From: Escallonia rubra
Lineage: Eukaryota; Streptophyta; Magnoliopsida; Escalloniales; Escalloniaceae
Assembly: GCA_033065855.1 (NCBI GenBank)
Contig: JAVXUO010000281.1
Location: 1 to 64,000 of the forward strand
Direction: 5' to 3'
DNA: 64,000 nt
Made by a program: the position numbers and the translations under genes. The notes under the pieces are model-generated. The model saw only the letters and a list, made by a program, of their open reading frames with translations. It had not been told where the DNA came from and did no database searches. This document shows, piece after piece, positions 45,663 to 56,224 of this stretch (its first letter is position 1; the number at the start of each line of letters is the position of its first letter).

Positions 45663-48600
45663 ATGGAGGTCTCAAATGGAGGAAATGTTTACAACGGGAT
45701 GGAGAAACTTGTAGGCAAAAACTACAAGTATTGGAGGATGTGTATGGAGGCATACCTTCAAGGTCAGGACTTATGGGAATTGATTGCCGGTACTGATGCA
45801 ATCCCTTCCGATGTTCCTGAGAATGCCGAGTCACGACGGAAGTGGAAGATCAAGTGTGGGAAGGCTCTCTTTGCTTTGAGGACATCTATTAGCAAAGAGT
45901 TCATTGATCATGTTCGTGACGTTTGTTCTCCGAAGGAAGTTTGGGAAACGCTCGAAAGGTTGTTTACCAAGAAGAATACAGCAAGGCTACAGCTGTTGGA
46001 GAACGAGTTAGCAATGTTAAAGCAAGGAGGTATGTCAATTTCAGAATACTTTTTACGAGTTAAAAGTAATTGTGCTGAGATTTCAGAGATAGATACGGAT
46101 GAGAAGATTAGCGAAGCTCGTCTACGTCGCTATCTTGTTCGCGGTTTGAAGAAGGAATATGGGCCTTTTGTCACCTCTATACAAGGGTGGTCGACACAGC
46201 CTTCTGTCGAAGAATTAGAGAATTTGCTCTCTAATCAAGAAGCCTTCGCGAAACAGATGGCGAAGAGCTTTGAAACCGATGACGTTCTCTTTTCGAAGGG
46301 AAAGTCGGACAAGAAGAATCCGTTCGGGAGTAAGAACAAAGAAGAAGATTCAAGTGCAGAAAAAGGTGGCAATTCACACACTAAGAAGCCTATCACATGC
46401 TTCAGATGCAGGAAGACTGGGCATATAAAGAAAAATTGCCGGGTGAAGCTTTCGAAGGCCAACGTCGCATACACAAGCGAAGGAGATGATCAACTCAAAT
46501 GGGATCATTGTTTTACTGTTGAGGCTATTGAACAAAAGTCAACCCAAGCTTTTGTCAATTATGCTGACAACAAGAAAGAAGAGTGGATCATTGATTCAGG
46601 TTGTTCTCACCATGTAACCGGGAATGATACTTTGTTCTCGGAAGTGCATGAACACCATGGAGATCGAGTTATTGTCACTGCTGATAACTCTACTCATCCT
46701 GTAGCAAAAGAAGGCGTTGTGACGATCGATGTGGCCAACGATACAAGCAGTGTCAAGTTGCATGATGTTTATCATGTTCCAGGTTTGACGAAAAATCTAG
46801 TTTCAGTTCCTCAAATTACTGATTCTGGAAAATATGTCTTATTTGGCCCAAAGGATGTGAAGGTGCTTGATAATGTGAAAGAAATATCTGCTAACGTTAT
46901 TTTTTCTGGTGAGAAGAAAGGTTCTTTGTTCGTTATGTCAGCAGGTGAAGCTTATGTGAAGAAGACAAGCCAAACCGATAATGCTGCTATTTGGCATGCT
47001 CGGTTGGGTCATGTAGGCTACCAATTGCTGCAACAGATTTCTTCTAAAAAGTTGGTAGATGGTATGCCAACTTTGAAGAATGTCCGAGAAGATGTGATTT
47101 GCCAAGGTTGCCAATATGGCAAATCTCATCGTCTTCCCTTCAAAAGGTCATCAAATCAAAGATCCACGTTGTTTGAATTGGTTCATACAGACTTGATGGG
47201 ACCAACGAGAACACCAAGCTATAGCGGACATCGCTATGTTATGGTGTTGGTGGATGATCACTCGAGGTTCACTTGGGTGAAATTTTTGAAGGAGAAGAGT
47301 GAAGCACTATCCAAGTTTATGGAGTTCAAGGATGTCATTGAAAAAGAGTTTGGGAAGAAGATAAAATGCCTCCGGAGTGACAATGGTGGGGAATACATGT
47401 CAGATGACTTCTTCAAATATTGTGATGACAACAATATTCTTCGTCAAATGACATGTCCAGACACGCCTCAGCAAAATGGAGTTGCAGAAAGGAAGCTTGG
47501 GTATCTTTCTTCCATTTGTCTTTCATGGCTGCATGACAAGAATCTTCCTCGGGAGCTCTGGGCAGAAGCTATTCAATGTGCATGTCATGTGACAAACAGG
47601 TTGCCTCCTTGGCCAGGTACACAAAAATCTCCCTTTGAGATTTTGTATAGTGAAAAGCCAAATGTGAATTATTTTCGGGTATTTGGTTCTATTTGCTACG
47701 TTCATGTTCCTAAATCTAATAGAACCAAACTTGACCCGAAAGCAAAGAAATGCGTATTTGTTGGCTATGACTCTCATAGGAAAGGTTGGAGGTGCATGGA
47801 TCCAGATACAAAGAAGTTTACTACTTCTAGAGATGTGGTGTTTGATGAGGTGTCCTCGCCATTTTCTGCTCCAAAGTTCATTGCTCTTGGTGATGATCAA
47901 GATAATTTGGAGCTTCTATTTCCTGAAGCAAATGTGCAAGCACCTAGTAATGTAGAGGCAGAAAATGAGTCCCCAACTCAGAACATTGCTAGAAGAGAAG
48001 ATGAGCAACAAGCCGTGAGAAGGTCAACAAGGGAAACAAAGAAGCCAGACTACCTCAAAGATTATGAGGTAAAACTAAATAGTTGTTCGGTGACTTCATG
48101 TTTCTTTACAGAAGCATTAAGTGCAGAAGAACCAACAAGTTATGAGGAAGCGAGGGGCTGTCCAAATTGGGAGAGAGCAATGCAAGAAGAGATTGATGCT
48201 TTAGACAAAAATGAGACATGGGAGTTGGTACCGAAACCAGAAAAGTGTGAGCCAGTCACTTGCAAATGGGTGTTTCGCTTGAAGAAAAATTCTGATGGCA
48301 CCATTGATAGGTTTAAAGCTCGTTTAGTTGCTCGTGGTTTCTCTCAAAACTATGGATTGGACTATGAGGAGACATTTAGCCCGGTGGCGAAGATGGTGAC
48401 AGTTAGATCAATTATCTCGCTTGCTGCTTTTAAATGTTGGAAATTATGGCAGCTTGATGTAAAGAATGCATTTCTTTATGGAGAGTTGGATCGTGAAGTA
48501 TTTATGGAGCAACCTTCTGGCTTTGTCTCTAAGCAATTTCCAAATCATGTTTGCCGATTGAAGAAAGCACTATATGGCCTAAAGCAAGCTCCTCGAGCTT

Positions 48601-49658
48601 TGTATGATAAAGTTGCTCAATACCTCATCTTCTGTGAATTTAGAGTTTCTGATTCAGATTCTAGTTTATTTATAAAATTAGAATCAAATGTGCATCTCCT
48701 GGTATTATTATATGTTGATGATATGATAATAACTGGGGATAATGAATCAGAAATTTCTAATTTGAGAAATGACTTGTCTGTTCGTTTTGATATGAAAAAT
48801 TTGGGGGAGATTGGATGTTTTCTTGGTCTAGAAATTGAAAAATCAGACCAAGGGTATTTTGTGTCTCAAAGAGCTTATGCAAAAAGTCTCTTAGAGCGTT
48901 TCAGCATGGGGGATTCGAAAGAAAAGGCCACTCCAATGGAGCCAAATCTTAAGCTGAAGAAAGATAAAGGGAAGCCATTGAAGGATGCCAGGAAGTTCCG
49001 ACAACTTGTTGGAAGTTTGATTTATCTAACCATCACAAGGCCAGAAATTTCATACTCTGTTAGTGTTGTTTCTCAGTTTATGCAAAATCCAAGAACTCCT
49101 CATTTGGAAGCGGCAAGAAGAATTTTACGTTATGTAAAAGGAACTCTTGATTATGGTCTTCTGTACAAGAGATGTGATAACTTTGTGTTGAGTGGATTTA
49201 CTGATGCAGATTGGGCCGGAGATACAAATGATCGTCACTCAACTTCAGGATATTGTTTCAACACTGGTTCAGCAGCAGTTTCTTGGTGTAGCAAGAAGCA
49301 GAATATTGTTGTTTTGTCTAGCACCGAAGCTGAGTATGTCGCAACAACGATGGCTATACAAGAATGCGTTTGGTTAAAAAGGCTAATTGGAGACATGTTC
49401 TGCGAAGTTGACTATGCTGTGCAAATTAAGTGTGATAATGAAAGTGCCATTAAGCTTGCATCAAATCCAATTTTTCACGCGAGAACAAAACATATAGAGG
49501 TGCGTTATCACTTTGTTCGTGAGAAAGTGCTAAGCGAAGATGTTGAGCTATTAAGCGTTCGCACCAACGATCAAGTGGCTGATATATTTACTAAGGCTTT
49601 GGTGGAGCCTAAGTTTCAACGTTTTCGGGATGCTTTGGGTGTCGTAAGCTTGCACTAA
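45663..49658 (+). CDS. Copia Gag-Pol polyprotein
   Basis: The frame is 1,331 aa from the first in-frame ATG at 45663, about 110 bases after the primer-binding site. Visible parts in order: an N-terminal Gag region (VGKNYKYWRMCMEAYL), a zinc knuckle CFRCRKTGHIKKNC near residue 246, aspartic protease IIDSG near 311, and the integrase zinc finger (HARLGH...CQGCQYGK, from about 445). The integrase core follows (HTDLMGP, SDNGGEY, QQNGVAERK), then reverse transcriptase with YVDD near 1017, and RNase H (TDADWAGD, SSTEAEY). The order integrase before reverse transcriptase defines Ty1/copia. The wording is closest to the Tnt1-94/Tork-like proteins commonly annotated in plants, but the lineage is not resolved here. 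The frame looks whole. Confidence 0.95.
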   Translation: MEVSNGGNVYNGMEKLVGKNYKYWRMCMEAYLQGQDLWELIAGTDAIPSDVPENAESRRKWKIKCGKALFALRTSISKEFIDHVRDVCSPKEVWETLERLFTKKNTARLQLLENELAMLKQGGMSISEYFLRVKSNCAEISEIDTDEKISEARLRRYLVRGLKKEYGPFVTSIQGWSTQPSVEELENLLSNQEAFAKQMAKSFETDDVLFSKGKSDKKNPFGSKNKEEDSSAEKGGNSHTKKPITCFRCRKTGHIKKNCRVKLSKANVAYTSEGDDQLKWDHCFTVEAIEQKSTQAFVNYADNKKEEWIIDSGCSHHVTGNDTLFSEVHEHHGDRVIVTADNSTHPVAKEGVVTIDVANDTSSVKLHDVYHVPGLTKNLVSVPQITDSGKYVLFGPKDVKVLDNVKEISANVIFSGEKKGSLFVMSAGEAYVKKTSQTDNAAIWHARLGHVGYQLLQQISSKKLVDGMPTLKNVREDVICQGCQYGKSHRLPFKRSSNQRSTLFELVHTDLMGPTRTPSYSGHRYVMVLVDDHSRFTWVKFLKEKSEALSKFMEFKDVIEKEFGKKIKCLRSDNGGEYMSDDFFKYCDDNNILRQMTCPDTPQQNGVAERKLGYLSSICLSWLHDKNLPRELWAEAIQCACHVTNRLPPWPGTQKSPFEILYSEKPNVNYFRVFGSICYVHVPKSNRTKLDPKAKKCVFVGYDSHRKGWRCMDPDTKKFTTSRDVVFDEVSSPFSAPKFIALGDDQDNLELLFPEANVQAPSNVEAENESPTQNIARREDEQQAVRRSTRETKKPDYLKDYEVKLNSCSVTSCFFTEALSAEEPTSYEEARGCPNWERAMQEEIDALDKNETWELVPKPEKCEPVTCKWVFRLKKNSDGTIDRFKARLVARGFSQNYGLDYEETFSPVAKMVTVRSIISLAAFKCWKLWQLDVKNAFLYGELDREVFMEQPSGFVSKQFPNHVCRLKKALYGLKQAPRALYDKVAQYLIFCEFRVSDSDSSLFIKLESNVHLLVLLYVDDMIITGDNESEISNLRNDLSVRFDMKNLGEIGCFLGLEIEKSDQGYFVSQRAYAKSLLERFSMGDSKEKATPMEPNLKLKKDKGKPLKDARKFRQLVGSLIYLTITRPEISYSVSVVSQFMQNPRTPHLEAARRILRYVKGTLDYGLLYKRCDNFVLSGFTDADWAGDTNDRHSTSGYCFNTGSAAVSWCSKKQNIVVLSSTEAEYVATTMAIQECVWLKRLIGDMFCEVDYAVQIKCDNESAIKLASNPIFHARTKHIEVRYHFVREKVLSEDVELLSVRTNDQVADIFTKALVEPKFQRFRDALGVVSLH

Positions 49659-50087
49659 GGGGGAGTGTCGAAATTAGTGCAACTTATTTTAGAGGTAGTT
49701 AGTTGTATTTACTTGTTTTCCTAGTCTTTTGCTTAGTTGGATTATTTCATGTTCAGTTACCAATTTTATAGCTAAATGTGAGGCTTGTTCACATAGTGGG
49801 CTTTGGTTGTTTGTTAGTGGTAAACATGGAGTAAGTAGTGGGTTGCTTGTTAGTGGTAAACATGGAGTGAGTAGTGGGTTGCTTGTTAGTGGTAAACATG
49901 GAGTGAGTAGTTGAGATATATGTGGAGAGTGGTTTAGTGGAACCTAGTCTTTAAATAGAGGTTCAATAAACTTATTGTATTATCAATCCATTTTGCAAGT
50001 TTCTCTCAAATACAAGTAATATTTTTATTCCAGCTTTCTTCCTTTTGTTACTCTCTGGACTCTTTGTATTTTTCCTCTTTTGTTTTA

Positions 50088-52427
50088 GTGGTTTAGGGTT
50101 GAGAGGGTGGAGGGGCGGCCGGAGAAGGAGGTAGGTGGAGGAGAAAAATTAAGAAAGAGAGACAGCAGAGAGAAAACTAATGCCACCGCCACAACAGCCT
50201 ACAAACACCAAAACCATTGCGCACCATCACCATTAATTATTCGCCGCTTCAAATAATTGTCAGGATCATCATTGCCCAAATTTCAAAAGCTCGAGACGGC
50301 ACTGTCGAGGTTGCCATTGGTTTCTAATGTGTTTTTGCAACTATCGTGTCGCGGTGGCCAGTGAAGGGGGCGATGGGCGGTGGTTTACATATCCGTATAG
50401 GATGTGTATGGTGGTAGGTGATGGGGTGGATGATTTGTGTGCTTGGGTGTGTGTGTGTGTGGAGGGGTGGGGGATGTTTGTGTCTTTGTGTGTTGGGCGG
50501 TGGTCAGGTAAAGGGGTGGTGGCCGGGGAAGGTGCGGTTGCTAGTGTGCCGGGTGTGCGTGGTGGAGGGACGATGTCTCTGTGTGGGGAAGAGGGGGTGG
50601 CAGGGGAAATGGGCGGTGGCTGGTAGTTCTTAGTGATTAGTTGTTATTATTTTTTTTAGCATTATTTTTGTTTTGTTCGGAGAATTAAACTTTGAGAGTT
50701 TTACGGTTTAGCAGAGCACCATTCGGGATTTGGATGGAAGTTGGGTCTAAGTACATATGAATTGCTTAAATAAAATTCCTTTGGTGTGCAAAATTAAAAA
50801 CTTAAAGTCATGATATGAGACTGTTTTTTATAATTTTAGGATACTAAAGTATAACTAAACCAAGAATAAGTCCGGCCCCAATACGCAAACTTTTATAATC
50901 ATGTCTAGGATTGCACTAGAAGCATGGACCACACTAATTCAAATTCTAGAATGTGATCAACTACATAATTTTCCTAAAAGAATTTCATTGTAGGGAAGAC
51001 ATTGTCCAAAAAATTGCGTGTCTTCCTAATTTTTCATCAAAGTCGGGCGCGTTGGGGGTGGGGTGTTTAGTCATTGGGGCCTCCTTGGAAGCACACAGAC
51101 TCTCGAGCAATGTATGTCATGCCCACAAGTCAACAGACCCAAACAAACGATCACCAGAAAAGTGGAAAAAGGAAAAGAAGAAAAGAGAAACCAACAAAAC
51201 CTAATACAGATCATCAGCCACAAAGCTCAAAAACACATGCAAGGGGTGAGAGATTATTATTTTTCATAAGGTAAAAGGACTTTTCTTCTGCCAGACATGT
51301 GGCCAAGCTGTACAAGCCCTTTGCTATTATAACCTTTGCATAAACCGTGTTGGTGGTTGCTGGTGGTGGTAATTGCGATAGAGTAATAATAGTGATGGTG
51401 ACGGTAGCAGAAAGATGTCAATAGCGGCGGTAGTGGTGCATTAAGATGTGGTATTTGATAATTGTGGTGGCGGCGATAGATGAATATATTACTATGGTCA
51501 TTGCAGTGGATGTACGTTGTGCGGTGGATATTTAAATAGTTTTGGAGAATATGGACATGGTTGCGGCGGCAATGGTGAGGTGGAGGTGACAATGTCCTTA
51601 TGATGGTGGTGGTGGTGGTGATGGTAGTGGCTAGGTTGTGGTAATTGTGGTGGTGGTGGTAAAAGGGAATAATGGTTGTGCTGGTGGTTGTATAGTGGTG
51701 GATGCGGTGTTGCCATCAATTAATTGTGACGACATTATGATGATAATTATTTTTTGATATAAAATTATGTCCAATAATATTTAATCATCTTACTTAGAAT
51801 TAAGTGATAAGCATTAATAAAGTAAGTCCACCCTAACTTAAAATTTTAGACTATTTTACAAGAATTAATTTTTTAAATGATATCACGTTAAGCGTTATCA
51901 AACACACTTAATTGAGAATTATTGAAAACTTCAAATTTTAAGTGTTTAATTACGTTATCAGCTGTACTTCGTAACTTTTGATATCAACCTATATCGGATA
52001 TAAAGTAGATCTTTAGCTATGCGTTTGTAATTTATTTTTGCACACACATATATGTTTGTATATATTTACAAAGAAACGATTTTATTCAACTAAATATAGG
52101 GTACATCATCAAAGACGACATGCGTTACAAGACTGCCGGACGAAAACATCTCGATAGGCCAAATGAGTTAGAATTTGACTCATAAGCCAATTCTATCTAA
52201 TTCTTATGCGGATAAAACGAGCCATAGGCCATAGCTGTTCTTGCCATGGAGCATACTGCACGAAATCGCCCCCCTCAGAGTCGCCTATAGCGATATTATC
52301 AAACCTTCCACCATGATGTGCGCCAAGATGACCAAATAAAGTATTTTCCCATCTCTCTCTACCTTTCCTTTTCACGTCAATGGCAGCAGTCAAATTCAGA
52401 ACCTGAGACCACTTGATCAGCTTGCCC
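50088..52427. other. Intergenic, G-rich then AT-rich, no gene supported
   Basis: Contains a (GT) run at about 50445-50460, G-rich GGTGG sequence to about 50630, and a GGT/GAT-rich simple-sequence tract at about 51350-51715. The His-rich minus-strand frames in that tract are artefacts of the repeat. A 66-codon minus-strand frame at 52393-52193 (WENTLFGHLGAHHGG) could be a trapped exon but has no recognised family. Confidence 0.5.
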
Positions 52428-52446
52428 TATATAGACTTGTATAAAA
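52428..52446 (+). promoter_or_regulatory. TATA elements of the glycosyltransferase gene
   Basis: CTATATAGA (52428-52436) and TATAAAA (52440-52446) lie close together. A start of transcription about 30 bases downstream would fall near 52460-52475. That argues that the in-frame ATG at 52458 is outside or at the very tip of the mRNA, so the ATG at 52572 is the better start. Confidence 0.55.
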
Positions 52447-52477
52447 CACGCACAAGCATGGTAGAATTACACACAGT

Positions 52478-52551
52478 ATGCACCTCTGCCGTGCCAAGCC
52501 ATGAAGCTCCACTACCAGCTTGTTCCCTGCTTCAAGTTTATTTCGCAGTAA
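52478..52551 (+). promoter_or_regulatory. Two overlapping upstream ORFs in the glycosyltransferase leader
   Basis: ATG at 52478 opens an 8-codon frame ending at the TGA 52502-52504. ATG at 52501 opens a 16-codon frame (MKLHYQLVPCFKFISQ) ending at 52551, 20 bases before the main ATG at 52572. If the transcription start is as inferred from the TATA box, both would be in the leader and could lower translation of the main frame. Confidence 0.4.
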
Positions 52552-52571
52552 GAAGCAATCTTTCATACAGA

Positions 52572-53783
52572 ATGCTCGATTTCAGGCAACTCAGCAGGGC
52601 CAAAGTGCGTGTATTCTCCACGATTTCCTTCGCCGCCCTTGTCCTGGTTTTCATGTTCATGGACAGTTTCATCTCCAATGTTTCACTCCAATCAGTTGCC
52701 CTTCAGAACCAACAACCTTTGAAATTTGTTGCGATACAGGAACCTGATTTGGGTTCTGAAAAAGTAGAGGTTAAAGAAGACACATACAGTGAAGATCAGG
52801 CTGATTTGGTGCCTCCCTTCAATCTAACAGATCGAGAAAGAATCTCTTGGTTTAAGAAAAAGTTGCCAGATTTTGGGATATTGAAGCCAACCAATCTGAC
52901 AGGAGAATTCGATAATCGGGTGCAAGAATTCTTGAAAAATGACTGCAAGATACAGTTTTTCATGACATGGATATCACCTGCCAGATCATTTGGAGGAAGA
53001 GAGATTCTGGCTATGGAGAGTCTATTCAAGGCACATCCCCAGGGGTGCTTAATGATTCTATCAAGAACCTTGGATTCAGTTCGCGGGTTGAGGATCCTGA
53101 AACCTCTTATTGATCGCAAATTCCGGGTTCTTGCAGTTGCCCCTGACTTGTCTTTCCTGTTCAAGGACACGCCGGCCGAGTCGTGGTTTGATGACATCAA
53201 GAATGGGGAAAAGGATCCTGGCGAAATTCCACTAGCACAGAATCTTTCTAATTTGATCAGACTCGCAGTTTTGTACAAGTATGGAGGTGTTTATCTAGAC
53301 ACAGACTTCATAGTCCTGCAAGATTTTTCGGGTTTGAGGAATTCGATTGGAGCACAAAGTGCTGATGTCTCTGGGAATTGGACAAGACTGAATAATGCAG
53401 TGTTGGTTTTCGATAAGAACCACACACTTCTGCACAAATTCATTCTGGAATTTGCATTAACATTTGATGGGAATAAATGGGGACACAACGGACCCTACCT
53501 GGTCTCCAGAGTTGTTGCGAGAGAAACAAGCAGAGGAGAGTTAAACTTCACTGTCCTGCCGCCGATGGCCTTCTATCCAGTCTACTGGACTCGGGTAGAA
53601 AGCTTGTTTGTACGGCCGAAAAATCAAGTCGAGTCAAAATGGGTGGAAGCCAAGCTGCTTCAGCTGAGGGGGGCAACTTATGGAGTTCACCTGTGGAACA
53701 AACAAAGTAGCAGATTAAGGATTGAAGAGGGAAGCATCATGAGTCGATTAGTATCTGCGCACTGTCTCATTTGCCCGCAGTAG
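52572..53783 (+). CDS. Type II membrane glycosyltransferase, alpha-1,4-glycosyltransferase (A4GALT-like) family
   Basis: A single-exon gene of 403 aa from the ATG at 52572. An in-frame ATG at 52458 would add 38 residues but lies too close to the TATA box. A short basic N-terminus (RQLSRAKVRVF) is followed by one hydrophobic segment (STISFAALVLVFMFMDSFI), as in Golgi type II enzymes. The catalytic part has the sugar-binding DXD region YKYGGVYLDTDFIVLQDF (DTD near residues 243-245; Gly_transf_sug family). It is followed by the alpha-1,4-glycosyltransferase C-terminal region (NAVLVFDKNHTLLHKF...WGHNGPYLVSRV; Gb3_synth family). Members in animals make Gb3 from lactosylceramide. The substrate of the plant members is not established here, so only an alpha-glycosyl transfer in the Golgi is inferred. 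The gene converges on the next gene at 54217. Confidence 0.9.
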   Translation: MLDFRQLSRAKVRVFSTISFAALVLVFMFMDSFISNVSLQSVALQNQQPLKFVAIQEPDLGSEKVEVKEDTYSEDQADLVPPFNLTDRERISWFKKKLPDFGILKPTNLTGEFDNRVQEFLKNDCKIQFFMTWISPARSFGGREILAMESLFKAHPQGCLMILSRTLDSVRGLRILKPLIDRKFRVLAVAPDLSFLFKDTPAESWFDDIKNGEKDPGEIPLAQNLSNLIRLAVLYKYGGVYLDTDFIVLQDFSGLRNSIGAQSADVSGNWTRLNNAVLVFDKNHTLLHKFILEFALTFDGNKWGHNGPYLVSRVVARETSRGELNFTVLPPMAFYPVYWTRVESLFVRPKNQVESKWVEAKLLQLRGATYGVHLWNKQSSRLRIEEGSIMSRLVSAHCLICPQ

Positions 53784-54216
53784 TGTATATAGTCTTGAAG
53801 GCACCTCTCAGTTGAAAGTTTATTGCTTTTTCAGCCATGTGGATTCCGAGCATACTGTGAATAGATTCGATCATCTTAGGTGCCCCATTTACCAAGCCAG
53901 AGCAAAACTGGATCACTTGAGCGGTCTAATTGAACATTCTATACACATTTTAGTTGCCATAGCCTTCGACTCAAATTGGGCTTAATCTTTGGTTTCCATT
54001 TTTTTGTAGCCTCCTCCCCCCACTCCCCTCTCCCTAGACTAGACATTGATGGAATTGTTTCATTGTTATGCAATAAGAATCTCACACAGGGAAGAAACTA
54101 TAATTGAGTTTCATAATTGTCATTCCATGAAAAACTAAACTCCTCTTCTTTTCTTTTTCCTTTTCGTCTCTCACTTCATTTTGCTGGTGTTTGAATGTAC
54201 AAGTCTTATGTTGGTT
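53784..54216. other. 3' region between two convergent genes
   Basis: About 430 bases with T-rich and CT-rich stretches, likely holding the 3' untranslated ends of both neighbours. No other feature is seen. Confidence 0.6.
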
Positions 54217-54816
54217 TCAAAATTTTCTACCACAGATCATAATTTTCAGCCGTCTCAACCTGAACCTGAATCGGAAGCCCCTGAATCTCCACTTGTAGAA
54301 TCTTGGCAATCTCCTAAACGACTTTTTTCTACTCAACTTACGGTTTCTCATGCTAGCTTTCCTATTTTCGTAGGCAGACTCTTCAACCATGGAGCTGCCA
54401 TTCGAAGCTAACCCAGTTTGACCGCCGGCTCCAGAACAAGCGGCAGGCCCAATCTGCTTTATGTCCATCCAAGGATCATCGTGAATTCCGTCATCAGAAT
54501 CACTTCCCCATAGTAGAATAGGCTTAGTTATGGGTGAGCCACTATAGTCCTTGAAATAGGTTCCCAAACTTGTATGTTCCATGTCAAACAATCTCCTCAG
54601 AGAAGTGCTTCCTTCTTTCATCAAATCCAACAAACTACTACTTCTCCGTGAAGAAGAGAATGAAGAACACGAAGCTGCTGCATAAGAAGAGGAAGATGAA
54701 GAAAGATACATAGACCTCTGATAATCTATGATCCGCCTGATCTTATCCTTTTTAGCTTCGGTGTCGATGATGCAGAGGGCCTCCTCATCTTCCTCTTCAG
54801 TAATCTCCGATGCCAT
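54217..54816 (-). CDS. Uncharacterised plant protein, 199 aa
   Basis: An uninterrupted frame from ATG at 54816 to a stop at 54217. The N-terminus is acidic (EITEEEDEEAL). The middle is Ser-rich (about residues 38-60) and followed by LLDLMKEGSTSLRRLFDMEHTSLGTYFKDYSGSP, which looks like a conserved, possibly helical core. An acidic WGSDSDDG stretch comes next, and the C-terminus is strongly basic (RFRGFRFRFRLRRLK). No signal peptide, membrane segment or catalytic motif is visible. Non-repetitive composition and the mixed acidic core support a real gene. No family was recognised with certainty and no function is offered. A basic tail with nuclear-signal character is possible. Confidence 0.75.
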   Translation of the reverse strand: MASEITEEEDEEALCIIDTEAKKDKIRRIIDYQRSMYLSSSSSSYAAASCSSFSSSRRSSSLLDLMKEGSTSLRRLFDMEHTSLGTYFKDYSGSPITKPILLWGSDSDDGIHDDPWMDIKQIGPAACSGAGGQTGLASNGSSMVEESAYENRKASMRNRKLSRKKSFRRLPRFYKWRFRGFRFRFRLRRLKIMICGRKF

Positions 54817-55299
54817 GCTTTCTTCACAAATTGATTACGTGAAAGACAAACGAGGGGAAGCAGTACTTTATGTTGAAGGAGTGTAAAAAGAGGTAAACAC
54901 CATAGGAACAAGGAAGGAAAGTGAGATGGCCTACACTTCCATTGATAAAATACAATTAAAGCCGGCTACAATAGAATAGATTGTAACATCAGTTGCATAA
55001 GGAAAATTGGGTTGTCTAGAAAAATACAAAGTAGGGACTACGGAATGAAAATAATTTAAGTCATTACAGGTTTATCAAATCACTTTTTGTACAAGTGCAT
55101 AACCAGACACTAAGATGCCTCTCTCTCATAATTGTTTATGGTCTAAAGTTGAGAATAAGCAAAGGCAACAAGGACTAGGTCCCTCCTTGACAAAAATTAT
55201 CTGAGAGTCATCAAAACTGTCTTTAAGAACAAGTATTCACCAAGGAAGAAATTTCTGCTCTGTCTAACTTGATGATGAAATGCTTTGTGAGTAGGGGCA
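54817..55299. other. Intergenic, promoter side of the 199-aa protein gene
   Basis: AT-rich with no conserved frame. It contains the left 12-bp direct repeat (55288-55299) of the adjoining short transposon. Confidence 0.5.
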
Positions 55300-56043
55300 G
55301 GGCAGAACTAGAAATTTTTTCAGGGGATGCAAAAATTATATCAAATTCACCAAATTTTTTTATTAAAATAATATGAAAGACGAAGTGCACTTCGATAATT
55401 TTTTCCAAGGACTAGTATGACAAATTGTCCAAATAATGTATGATTAATAGGATGTCTATAATAATGATTTATAGTAAGATACTTCGATAATTTTTTTCGT
55501 CAATCTTAATTATTCAAAGTTAATTAAAACCGTTCAGACCCTTATCCAGTTATCCATTTATATTTTTGTCAAACAATTCAATATATCACATGCAGTGCAC
55601 ACTATATCCGGTTGAATGATAAATTATAATTTACAAGGCACAATATATCGCATGCATTGCACAATTCAATATGTTATCACTGATAACATAGACTCACATT
55701 CACAAATCACAAGGCACGTTGTCCAGTGAGACACTGAGACAGACCACAACTCCACGAGCAGTCGAAGTAGCAGCAGATCAAGCAGCCAGCAGGGAACCTC
55801 GTCGGCAACGTCGCAACGTCGCATGAGCGGCTTTAGTCACGGTCGCCGGTAGGGGTGAGAGGCTAGATCTGGTCGGACTTCGGAGTAGCAGTCGAAGAGT
55901 AGAGCTCCTCATAGTGTCGGCGTGTCGCCTAAGCGGCTTCAGTCGTGGATTCGCGATCGTCGGCAGGGCCAAATCTGGTCGGAGTAGCCTCGTCACGGCT
56001 TGAGCTCAATCCACCGACAGTCACTCACGGAGTCAAGGTCACG

Positions 56044-56082
<39 letters not shown>

Positions 56083-56224
56083 GACTGTCAAGTGTGAGTT
56101 TCGGGGAATGGGATATTGGGGAACGGGGTCTCGGTGAGATTCCCAAAAACAAAACAAAATTTTTTATTTTTTTCAAAAGTCAGGGGGTGCTTCAGCCCCC
56201 CCTGTCACCATGTAGGTCTGCCTA
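55300..56224. mobile_element. Non-autonomous Mutator-like (MULE-type) element with GC-rich cargo
   Basis: The 925-bp segment is flanked by a perfect 12-bp direct repeat TGAGTAGGGGCA (55288-55299 and 56225-56236). Its ends are imperfect inverted repeats: left GGGCAGAACTAG and, read inward from the right, AGGCAGACCTAC, each followed some bases later by CAGGGG. Long target duplications with short imperfect ends suit Mutator-like elements, but another superfamily is possible. The interior is AT-rich to about 55690, then GC-rich (about 55740-56040) and unlike its surroundings, then has a (GA)n run. The GC-rich part could be a captured host fragment. There is no transposase. Confidence 0.6.
56047..56080. 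repeat. (GA)n microsatellite
   Basis: About 17 GA units inside the 55300-56224 element. Confidence 0.95.

Larger units (their letters stand above)
45130..50087 (+). mobile_element. Ty1/copia LTR retrotransposon, looks whole
   Basis: Two 422-bp LTRs (45130-45551 and 49666-50087) flank the element, with the 5-bp target-site duplication GTGGT on both sides (45125-45129 and 50088-50092). The primer-binding site TGGTATCAGAGCC (initiator tRNA-Met type) follows the left LTR at once (45552), and a purine tract AAGGGGGAG (49657-49665) precedes the right LTR. One long open frame codes for the polyprotein in copia order (Gag, protease, integrase, reverse transcriptase, RNase H). The LTRs differ at about 4 of 422 positions (under 1 percent), so the insertion is recent, on the order of some hundred thousand years with usual plant rates. 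It sits in G-rich intergenic DNA, not in a host gene. Confidence 0.97.

Noticed and set aside
44043-50880. AGGGGCGGAACC (44045) and its rough inverse GTCCGGCCCC (about 50870) as the ends of one large DNA transposon around the copia element
   Set aside because: The match is short and imperfect and no flanking duplication was found.
51257-51719. His/Pro-rich minus-strand frames
   Set aside because: They are translations of a GGT/GAT simple-sequence tract.
52193-52393. Minus-strand frame of 66 codons as an exon of a gene
   Set aside because: No family recognised; further exons would have to lie inside the glycosyltransferase gene, and no splice context is convincing.
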